A DNA stretch of 9,046 bases from an uncultured bacterium (GTDB lineage Bacteria; Desulfobacterota; Binatia; HRBIN30): the NCBI GenBank assembly GCA_937975525.1, contig CALJUJ010000198.1:1-9046 (forward strand). The letters are read 5' to 3'. Of this stretch, positions 1 through 5,783 are shown one piece after another. Under the pieces are notes generated by a model, which was not told the DNA's origin, made no database searches, and saw only the letters and a list, made by a program, of their open reading frames with translations. A program made the position numbers and the translations under genes. Numbering within the stretch: the first letter of the stretch is position 1; each line of letters begins with the position of its first letter.

Positions 1-118
1 GCCGTCCCTGATAGGTGAAGGCCGTGCCGACGGCGCCCGCGGGCGCGGCGAGAAACCCCTGCAGCTCGGTGCCGTCGGCGGAGTAGGTGATCTTCTTCGT
101 GTCGATGTCGCTTGCCAT
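1..118 (-). CDS. Dienelactone hydrolase family protein, N-terminal fragment (runs off the window)
   Basis: The gene reads leftward from ATG at 118 and leaves the window after 39 codons. The translation begins MASDIDTKKITYSADGTELQ and continues GFLAAPAGA, which is the typical opening of cytoplasmic alpha/beta-hydrolases of the dienelactone hydrolase family (a short beta hairpin with a 'G-(Y/F)-L-A-x-P' strand). These enzymes hydrolyse dienelactones or related esters with a Cys-His-Asp triad, none of which is within the visible part. The start is firm because a perfect AGGAGG lies 6 nt upstream. The last ten visible residues (VGTAFTYQGR) do not look like the family, which normally continues with a basic/proline stretch and then a 'VLVxHE' strand. 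They resemble a motif of unrelated surface proteins, so the outer ~30 bp may be foreign to this gene. The family call rests on about 29 residues. Confidence 0.6.
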   Translation of the reverse strand, partial: MASDIDTKKITYSADGTELQGFLAAPAGAVGTAFTYQGR

Positions 119-124
119 CACATG

Positions 125-130
125 CCTCCT
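125..130 (-). promoter_or_regulatory. Ribosome binding site of the dienelactone-hydrolase-like gene
   Basis: On the minus strand this reads AGGAGG, a full anti-16S match, with 6 nt before the ATG at 118. It fixes the start and strand of the leftmost gene. Confidence 0.85.
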
Positions 131-206
131 GGGAGTCGGTAGGTCGAACGTCGATGATGGCACATCCGGCCCGGCGACGGGAACCACCCCTGCCGTCGTA
201 GCCCAA

Positions 207-270
207 GGGGACAGTCCCCATGGTGCGCAAGCACCCTCCGGGCCGCTGCGCAGCCACGGGGACGGTCCCC
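207..270. repeat. 64-bp imperfect palindrome of two GGGGAC-N-GTCCCC boxes (REPIN-like)
   Basis: The boxes GGGGACAGTCCCC (207-219) and GGGGACGGTCCCC (258-270) are each palindromic around one central base. The symmetry extends inward: ATGG-TGCGCA after the left box pairs with the reverse complement of TGCGCAGCCAC before the right box (one bulged C). The whole element is therefore a long inverted repeat with a loop of roughly 15-20 bases. This is the architecture of paired REP sequences (REPINs), which are mobilised in trans by RAYT (Y1-type) transposases. It lies between divergent genes (leftward hydrolase, rightward LOG gene), so it is not placed as a terminator. No transposase is in the window. 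The structure is seen directly; the REPIN label is inference from it. Confidence 0.7.
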
Positions 271-368
271 CGCTTACCCGACGAGAATCCGGCTGAGGTA
301 CGACCGACGTTGTGTTCGTTGCGCCGATGTGATTGCCCACGCGGAGGCCGGCTTCCGACGGGCCTGGT

Positions 369-374
369 GGGAGG
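369..374 (+). promoter_or_regulatory. Ribosome binding site deciding the LOG-family start
   Basis: GGGAGG sits 6 nt before ATG 381. The in-frame upstream ATG at 333 has no comparable site, and its extra 16 residues (PTRRPASDGPGG...) do not look like family sequence, so 381 is preferred. Confidence 0.75.
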
Positions 375-380
375 ACCGAA

Positions 381-1280
381 ATGGTTGACGAATCGAACGA
401 CGACGGCGAGCAGACGCTGCGTTCCCGCATCGCCGACCTGCGTGCGAGCGAGGCGTATCGGCGCGCCGATCGCGACCCCGCCTTTCTCGAGCGCGACGAG
501 CTCCGCCACGCGCGGCTACAGCTCGACTACCTCAAGCCGGAGCTGATCCTCGAGGAACATGCCGTCGAGTCCGTGATCGTCTTGTTCGGCGGCACACGGA
601 TCTTGGAGGCGGACCAAGCAGCGATGCGAGTGGCGGCGTTGGAGGCGACGGTCGCCGAGCGGCCGGGCGACGCCGCGGCGCTCCGGGATCTCGCCGTCGC
701 TCGCCGGGTCCTCGCCAACGCCCCGTACTACGACGTCGCACGTGCCTTCGCCCGGCTGGTGAGCGAGCGCTGCATGGCGGACGACCCCTGCGACCTCTAC
801 GTGATGACCGGTGGCGGCCCGGGGATCATGGAGGCCGGCAATCGCGGGGCGTTCGATGCCGGGCGCAAGAGCGTCGGCCTCAACATCGAGCTACCGATGG
901 AGCAGGACCCGAACCCGTACATCACCGCCGAGCTCTGCTTCCAGTTCCGCTACTTCGCGATCCGCAAGCTGCACTTCATGAAGCGCGCCAAGGCGCTCGT
1001 CGCGTTTCCCGGGGGCTACGGGACTCTCGACGAGCTGTTCGACGCGCTGTGCCTGGTGCAGACGGGCAAGATGCCGCCGATTCCGATCGTCCTCGTCGGC
1101 GAGTCCTTCTGGCGGCGCGCCTTCGACGCCGAGTTCCTCGCCGCCGAGGGGGTCATCGACCCGAGGGATCTGCAACTGTTCCGTTACGCGGAATCCGCCG
1201 AGGAGATCTGGGAGCAGATCCAGGATTGGAAGCGGATCCCCGCACCGATCGATCGACTCGAGGGAGGGCAGGAGGCATGA
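381..1280 (+). CDS. LOG family protein (TIGR00730, 'lysine decarboxylase'-like nucleotide phosphoribohydrolase)
   Basis: This is a 299-aa cytoplasmic protein of the Rossmann-like LOG family. Characterised members release free base and ribose-5-phosphate from nucleoside 5'-monophosphates (cytokinin activation in plants, nucleotide turnover in bacteria); despite older names they are not lysine decarboxylases. Visible motifs are an N-terminal FGGTR strand-turn, the phosphate loop TGGGPGIMEAGNRGA starting at residue 143, and the signature PGGYGTLDE at residues 210-218 (PGGxGTxxE). At 299 aa it is longer than the minimal ~190-aa LOG enzymes. The extra length is an N-terminal helical region plus an insert after FGGTR, as in longer proteobacterial members. 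The stop overlaps the next gene's ATG (ATGA at 1277-1280), indicating translational coupling with the RNase. The family is certain; the substrate is unknown. Confidence 0.9.
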   Translation: MVDESNDDGEQTLRSRIADLRASEAYRRADRDPAFLERDELRHARLQLDYLKPELILEEHAVESVIVLFGGTRILEADQAAMRVAALEATVAERPGDAAALRDLAVARRVLANAPYYDVARAFARLVSERCMADDPCDLYVMTGGGPGIMEAGNRGAFDAGRKSVGLNIELPMEQDPNPYITAELCFQFRYFAIRKLHFMKRAKALVAFPGGYGTLDELFDALCLVQTGKMPPIPIVLVGESFWRRAFDAEFLAAEGVIDPRDLQLFRYAESAEEIWEQIQDWKRIPAPIDRLEGGQEA

Positions 1281-2632
1281 AGATTCATTTCCTCGGCGGC
1301 GCTGGCACGGTCACCGGCTCGAAGTTCCTCGTCGAGACCCGGCGAGCCCGGCTGCTCGTCGACTGCGGGCTGTTCCAGGGGCTCAAGGCTCTGCGTCTCC
1401 GCAATCGCCAGCCCTTGCCCCTGCAGCCGAGCGATCTCGACGCCATCGTCCTGACCCACGCGCACATCGACCACAGCGGCTATCTCCCGGTCGTCGTCCG
1501 CGACGGCTTTCGCGGTCCGATCTACGCCACCGCCCCGACCCGCGACCTCGTCCGGATTCTCCTGCCGGACAGCGGCCACCTGCAGGAAGAAGACGCGCGC
1601 TACGCGAACAAGAAGAAGTTCTCCAAGCATCATCCGGCGTTGCCTTTGTACACCGAAGCGGATGCGGAGCACGCGGCGGGGCGCGTACAGGCGATCGACC
1701 GCGGGGCGGCGATCGAGATCGGCGACCTGACGGTCCGCCTCGGTCGCGCCGGGCACATCCTCGGGGCGTCGACGGTGGTCGTCGAGTCGCGCGGGCGTAC
1801 GGTGGTGTTCTCCGGCGACCTCGGTCGTGCCGACGACTTGCTGATGCACCCTCCGGAGGCGCCGCCCCCGGCCGACGTGGTCATCATGGAGTCCACCTAC
1901 GGCGACCGCCGCCATCCCGAAGGCGATCCGATCGAGATGATTCGGCCCCTGGTCGCCCGCGTGGTCGAGCGCGGCGGCGTCTTGCTCGTGCCCTCGTTTG
2001 CGGTCGGACGGGCGCAGATGATGCTGTACTGCATCCATCGCCTGTTCGAGCAGGGTGCCGTCGAACGCGTGCCCGTCTACGTGAACAGCCCGATGGCCAC
2101 CGACGTGACCCGCCTGTTTCGCCACCACCACGCCGAGCACAAGCTCGACGCCGAGCAGTCCGCAGCGGTCTGCGCCGACGCCACGTTCGTCGGCTCCGTC
2201 GAGGAGTCCAAGGAGCTCAACCGCCAGCGGGGGCCGATGATCATCATCTCGGCGAGTGGCATGCTGACGGGCGGGCGGATTCTGCACCACTTGAAGGAGT
2301 TCGGGCCGGATCCGAAGAATGCGATCCTGTTGCCCGGCTTTCAGGCGGCGGGGACACGTGGCGAGGCCCTCGCGCGCGGCGTCGACGAGATCAAGGTCCA
2401 TGGCCGCTACGTCCCGATTCGCGCCGAAGTGCAGCAGCTGCATGCCTTTTCCGCCCACGCGGATCGCGACGGTCTGCTGCAGTGGCTCGCGGGCAGCGGT
2501 CGCGAGCCGGAAGAGGTCGTCCTGGTGCACGGCGAGCCGGCGGCTGCCGATGCGCTGCGCCAGCGGATCGAGGAGCGCTTCGGTTGCGAGGTGACGATCC
2601 CGGCCCTGGGAGATACGATGCACGTGCGCTGA
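1277..2632 (+). CDS. MBL-fold beta-CASP ribonuclease / RNA-processing hydrolase
   Basis: This 451-aa cytoplasmic protein belongs to the metallo-beta-lactamase beta-CASP group with a C-terminal RMMBL segment, the fold of CPSF73-like and bacterial YSH1-type RNases. The dinuclear zinc site is visible: HAHIDH at residues 61-66 (HxHxDH), a GHILGA loop further on, and GDLGR with Asp181. The beta-CASP part follows with MESTYGDR at 204-211 (acidic motif A), a VPSFAVGRAQ helix start, SASGML, then SAHAD with His394 and LVHGE with His418 (motif C region). All metal ligands appear intact, so an active RNA endo- or exonuclease is expected, though its targets cannot be read. ATG 1277 is chosen because translation begins MKIHFLGGAGTVTGSK, the exact family opening, with AGGGAGGG 8 nt upstream. 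It overlaps the LOG gene by 4 bp. Confidence 0.92.
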   Translation: MKIHFLGGAGTVTGSKFLVETRRARLLVDCGLFQGLKALRLRNRQPLPLQPSDLDAIVLTHAHIDHSGYLPVVVRDGFRGPIYATAPTRDLVRILLPDSGHLQEEDARYANKKKFSKHHPALPLYTEADAEHAAGRVQAIDRGAAIEIGDLTVRLGRAGHILGASTVVVESRGRTVVFSGDLGRADDLLMHPPEAPPPADVVIMESTYGDRRHPEGDPIEMIRPLVARVVERGGVLLVPSFAVGRAQMMLYCIHRLFEQGAVERVPVYVNSPMATDVTRLFRHHHAEHKLDAEQSAAVCADATFVGSVEESKELNRQRGPMIIISASGMLTGGRILHHLKEFGPDPKNAILLPGFQAAGTRGEALARGVDEIKVHGRYVPIRAEVQQLHAFSAHADRDGLLQWLAGSGREPEEVVLVHGEPAAADALRQRIEERFGCEVTIPALGDTMHVR

Positions 2633-2753
2633 GGCGATTCGGCGGCTGGGCGAAGTTGCATGTTCGCCAAAATGATGGATTCTCTCCGTTCCGGCACGGA
2701 GGGCGGTCGAGCCCGCGCCGCGTCGGTGGGGAAGAGGAAGGAACGAAGAGCGG
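2633..2753 (+). other. 121-bp leader/intergenic gap with two small inverted repeats
   Basis: Between the RNase stop and the phosphorylase ATG there are two short hairpins. One pairs GGCGAA (2649-2654) with TTCGCC (2663-2668). The other pairs CTCCGT (2684-2689) with ACGGAG (2696-2701) and extends by a wobble and a C-G pair. Neither is followed by a T-run, so an intrinsic terminator is not supported. A purine-rich AGGAAGGA (2735-2742) is the likely ribosome site for the next gene, about 11 nt from its ATG. The gap is long enough for a separate promoter, but I see no convincing -35/-10 pair. Confidence 0.3.
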
Positions 2754-4454
2754 ATGGAAGCAACAGCAGCCCACACGGCGGTCGCCTACTTCTCGATGGA
2801 GATCGGTCTCGACGCCTCGATTCCGACGTATAGCGGCGGCCTCGGCGTGCTCGCGGGTGACACCATCAAGGCGGCCGCGGATCTCGGCCTGCCCATGGCG
2901 GCGGTCACTCTGATTCACCGGAAGGGCTACTTCACGCAGCGGTTGCAGGCGTCGGGGGAGCAACTCGAGAGCGCCGCGGAGTGGCTGCCGAGCGCGCACT
3001 TCGAGGAGTTGCCGGAGCGAGTCCGGGTGCAGGTCGACGGAGAGGAGGTCGCCGTTCGCTGTTGGCGATACATCGTCAAGGGCTACCACGGCGGCGAAGT
3101 CCCCGTGTACTTCCTCGATACCGACCTTCCGGAGAACTCGCCGTACGGCCGCGCGCTGACCGACTGCCTGTACGGCGGCGATACGCGTTACCGACTCGCG
3201 CAGGAGGTCATCCTCGGTATCGGCGGCGTGACCCTGCTGCGGGCGCTCGGCTACGTCAACTTGCGTGCCTTCCACATGAACGAGGGCCATTCGGCTCTGC
3301 TCACCGTCGCTCTTCTCGAAGAGCAGGTCGGCGGCCGCGGCCTCGGGGCCGTCGGCTCGGCCGATCACGAGGCGGTGCGCGAGCGCTGTGTGTTCACCAC
3401 GCATACGCCGGTGCCCGCGGGTCACGATCAGTTTCCGCTGGAGCTCGCACGCGAGATCCTCGGCAACGAGCGTGTCGACGGGCTTCTATCTCTCGACTGC
3501 TGCGTCGACCACACGCTGAACATGACGTACCTGGCACTGTCGTTCTCACGCTACGTCAACGGCGTCGCCATGCGTCACGGGCAGGTTTCTCGGGGGATGT
3601 TTCCCAAGTACCCGATCGCGTCGATCACCAATGGCGTGCATGTTCCGACCTGGACGTCGCGTCCGTTCCAGCAGCTGTTCGACGAGTTCATCCCCCGGTG
3701 GCGTGCCGACGTGCAGAACTTGCGCTACGCCGTCAGCATCCCGATCGAGCGCGTCCGCAGCGCCCACGAAGCCTGTAAGGCCACGTTGCTCGATGCCGTC
3801 CATGCGCGCACCGGCCGCAAGCTCGATGCCCGCGTGATGACCATCGGCTACGCGCGCCGAGCGGCCACGTACAAGCGTGCGGATCTGATTTTTCAGGACC
3901 TCGACCGCTTGCGGTCCATGGCGCGTTCCGTCGGGCCGATCCAGCTGGTTTACGCGGGCAAGGCGCACCCGCGCGATGCCGAGGGCAAGGCGATGATTCG
4001 GCGCGTGTTCGAGGCGGCCGAGCATCTGCGCGACGCCGTCCAGGTCGTCTACCTCGAGAACTACGACATGGAGATCGCCAGCTTTCTCATCGGCGGCGTC
4101 GACATCTGGTTGAACACCCCCCAGAAGCCGCAGGAAGCGTCGGGAACGAGCGGCATGAAGGCGGCGATCAATGGGGTGCCGAGCCTGAGCGTGCTCGACG
4201 GCTGGTGGATCGAGGGGCACGTCGAGGGCGTGACCGGTTGGTCGATCGGCGACTCGTGGGAGGACGGCGACGGCGACGTCGGCCGCGAGAGCGCCGAGCT
4301 CTACGACAAGCTCGAGCGCGTCATCCTGCCGCTGTTCTACGGCAAGCCCGCGGGCTACGGTCAGGTGATGCGGTCGTGCATCTCGCTCAATGGATCCTTC
4401 TTCAACGCCCGGCGCATGGTTCTGCAGTACCGCGAGAACGCCTACCGGCTGTAG
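2754..4454 (+). CDS. glgP: Alpha-glucan phosphorylase, short type (GT35, TIGR02094)
   Basis: This 566-aa cytoplasmic PLP enzyme releases glucose-1-phosphate from glycogen or maltodextrin ends using inorganic phosphate. It opens with AYFSMEIGL and YSGGLGVLAGD, the hallmark of the short bacterial/archaeal phosphorylases (roughly 550-720 aa, against ~800-850 aa for the classical enzyme). FHMNEGHSA (His174 to Ser180) and FTTHTPVPAGHD follow in the first domain. The C-terminal domain carries EASGTSGMKAAINGVPSLS, where Lys469 corresponds to the lysine that binds pyridoxal phosphate, then LDGWW. The final residues, QYRENAYRL, fit a natural C-terminus. ATG 2754 directly precedes the conserved opening and has purine-rich sites upstream. 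It follows the beta-CASP RNase after 121 bp in the same direction. No glycogen synthase or branching enzyme is in view. Confidence 0.95.
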   Translation: MEATAAHTAVAYFSMEIGLDASIPTYSGGLGVLAGDTIKAAADLGLPMAAVTLIHRKGYFTQRLQASGEQLESAAEWLPSAHFEELPERVRVQVDGEEVAVRCWRYIVKGYHGGEVPVYFLDTDLPENSPYGRALTDCLYGGDTRYRLAQEVILGIGGVTLLRALGYVNLRAFHMNEGHSALLTVALLEEQVGGRGLGAVGSADHEAVRERCVFTTHTPVPAGHDQFPLELAREILGNERVDGLLSLDCCVDHTLNMTYLALSFSRYVNGVAMRHGQVSRGMFPKYPIASITNGVHVPTWTSRPFQQLFDEFIPRWRADVQNLRYAVSIPIERVRSAHEACKATLLDAVHARTGRKLDARVMTIGYARRAATYKRADLIFQDLDRLRSMARSVGPIQLVYAGKAHPRDAEGKAMIRRVFEAAEHLRDAVQVVYLENYDMEIASFLIGGVDIWLNTPQKPQEASGTSGMKAAINGVPSLSVLDGWWIEGHVEGVTGWSIGDSWEDGDGDVGRESAELYDKLERVILPLFYGKPAGYGQVMRSCISLNGSFFNARRMVLQYRENAYRL

Positions 4455-5202
4455 GCTCCGCAGGCGGTCGCGGCGGCCGCTGGCCGTGGTGGCGGCCGTC
4501 GTCGCCCTGCTGGCCATCGGCCCGACCGCGAGTGCGGGCGATTGCTGTCGCCTCGACCTCAGCTGGCACGCGTACGCAGGTGCCTACTTCGAGAGCCCCC
4601 GCGGCGGCGCCTCGCGGCGCACGCGCGCCCGCATCGAGACCGCGCTTCGACATGCCACCCGACACTTCGAGCGCTTCGGCATCTGTCCGCGCTGGCGCCA
4701 GGGACCGAGCTTGCCGTCGCCGTCGCGGCTGCGGCTCTTCGGTGACGGCGACACCGCGCTCGCGCGCATCGAGTCGGCGCTCGGAGGCCGGCGACCCGTG
4801 CTGCTGTTCGTCGAACGGCTGGAGGCGTTCGTCGCCGCGGAAACGCGCTACGAGTCGCGCTGGGGCGCGACGCTGCGAACGGGAGGTCCGTTGGCCATCG
4901 TCGCCCTCGATTCCGATCGAGCGCTGTCGCAAACGATTCGCAACGAGCTCTATCACCTGCTCGGTCTCGATGACCGCGAGCTCGGTGCCTCGGACCGCAA
5001 TGCGCGACATGTCGTGCGCAAGCCGATGTGGCCGTTCCTGCGTCGCACCTGCGCGCTGGTACGAGACGAGCAGGGCCTCGCCGCGGCGGTCGCTGCGAAG
5101 GAGGAGTGCCTGGCGACGAGTCCGGGTGCGGCGGCGTGCTACGCAGACGGGCTGGCCACGCCGGCGCTCAGCGGCGGACCTGGTACACCGCGTCCAGAGT
5201 GA
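4390..5202 (+). CDS. Secreted protein with degenerate metzincin-like zinc motif, function unknown
   Basis: I do not recognise this family. Read from ATG 4390 it is 270 aa. After an Arg-rich stretch (RLRRRSRRP, 22-30) comes a hydrophobic run LAVVAAVVALLAIGPTASA with an AxA site at 47-49, so export by the Sec signal peptidase I route is likely. The mature part has two Cys at its start (52, 53) and later Cys at 99, 221, 240 and 250. Residues 185-195 read NELYHLLGLDD, matching HExxHxxGxxD of snapalysin-type metzincins except for Asn185 in place of the first His; Met213 in KPMWP could serve as a Met-turn. The helix ALRHATRHFERFGI also fits a zincin N-terminal subdomain. The start is uncertain: ATG 4390 lies 65 bp inside glgP without a clear ribosome site, and GTG 4486 would remove the basic region. 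Its 3' end overlaps the convergent ACT gene by 35 bp. Confidence 0.65.
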   Translation: MDPSSTPGAWFCSTARTPTGCRLRRRSRRPLAVVAAVVALLAIGPTASAGDCCRLDLSWHAYAGAYFESPRGGASRRTRARIETALRHATRHFERFGICPRWRQGPSLPSPSRLRLFGDGDTALARIESALGGRRPVLLFVERLEAFVAAETRYESRWGATLRTGGPLAIVALDSDRALSQTIRNELYHLLGLDDRELGASDRNARHVVRKPMWPFLRRTCALVRDEQGLAAAVAAKEECLATSPGAAACYADGLATPALSGGPGTPRPE

Positions 5203-5701
5203 CGTCGATGACCAGATCGTTGGCGAGCTCCTCGAGCTTGGCGCGGAGCTCCTCGACGGCGAAGTCGCTCGCCGCCTGAAGCTCGGCGCTGGCGCGGAAC
5301 ATCATCTCTCCGGACATCGGCGCGCTGACGGACTCGGTCTCGAGCTCCTCGACGTTGATACCGCGCTCGGCCAGCGCGCGGGCGATGTCGCGAATGATTC
5401 CAGGGTGATCGGCCCCAAGTATCTCGAGGCGCAGCCGCGCTGCAGGAGCCGGCGGCTTCGCGGCGCCGCGCTCGACCACCACCGAGAGTCCGCGGCTCTG
5501 AAGTGCCGCGAGGTCGCGGCGCAGATCCTCGGCGCGGCCTTCTTCGACCGAGACGCGCAGGATACCCGCGAAGCGGCCGGCGAGGTGCGCCATGCGGCTC
5601 TCGAGCCAGTTGCCGCCGTGCGCCGCCACCGTATCGGAGAGGGACTCGACCAGGCCCGGCCGATCCTCGCCGATGATCGTCAAAACCAAGAACGTGCTCA
5701 T
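5168..5701 (-). CDS. Tandem ACT-domain protein, GcvR-like regulator
   Basis: This 177-aa cytoplasmic protein is made of two ACT domains. The first (about residues 3-70) opens FLVLTIIGEDRPGLVESLSD and the second (about 90-170) opens RLEILGADHPGIIRDIARAL. Each has the D-(R/H)-PG turn that forms the amino-acid-binding loop. Size and layout match GcvR, the glycine-cleavage regulator of enterobacteria (about 190 aa), which acts by protein-protein contact with GcvA rather than by binding DNA; no DNA-binding domain is visible here either. ATG 5701 fits the family start, although the upstream Shine-Dalgarno is poor. It diverges from an ACT-containing threonine ammonia-lyase across 82 bp, so amino-acid sensing linked to that enzyme is a reasonable inference. 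No glycine cleavage gene is in the window, so the gcvR symbol is not assigned. Confidence 0.85.
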   Translation of the reverse strand: MSTFLVLTIIGEDRPGLVESLSDTVAAHGGNWLESRMAHLAGRFAGILRVSVEEGRAEDLRRDLAALQSRGLSVVVERGAAKPPAPAARLRLEILGADHPGIIRDIARALAERGINVEELETESVSAPMSGEMMFRASAELQAASDFAVEELRAKLEELANDLVIDVTLDAVYQVRR

Positions 5702-5783
5702 CGTCTGGCATTCTTGGCGGTTCGCGGCTACGGCCGCAAGGGATGACCACGATCCGAGATCTCCGTTGCCGGGGGCGCCGACG
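5702..5783. promoter_or_regulatory. Divergent intergenic region between the ACT regulator and threonine ammonia-lyase
   Basis: This 82-bp gap must hold the start signals of both divergent genes. The clearest structure is GCGGC-TACG-GCCGC at 5724-5737. As plus-strand RNA it folds into a 5-bp GC stem closed by C(UACG)G, a member of the very stable UNCG tetraloop class, lying in the presumed leader of the lyase 46 nt before its ATG. No T-run follows. I see no obvious sigma-70 boxes and only weak ribosome sites for both genes. Confidence 0.35.

Noticed and set aside
87..546. Small plus-strand frames (87-296 and 220-546) around the palindrome
   Set aside because: They start inside the antisense of the hydrolase gene or inside the palindromic repeat, lack ribosome sites and show no homology; the second overlaps the LOG gene out of frame.
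2684..2703. Possible intrinsic terminator between the RNase and glgP
   Set aside because: The stem is short and there is no downstream T-run, so only a hairpin can be stated.
1184..2776. 530-codon open frame on the minus strand opposite the beta-CASP RNase
   Set aside because: It lies wholly antisense to a gene with intact family motifs, and its translation is His/Arg/Asp-rich without recognisable domains. Such frames are expected in GC-rich coding DNA.
4205..5746. 513-codon plus-strand frame spanning the glgP end, the secreted protein and the ACT gene
   Set aside because: It spans three supported genes out of frame and is Arg/Ser/Ala-rich composition noise.
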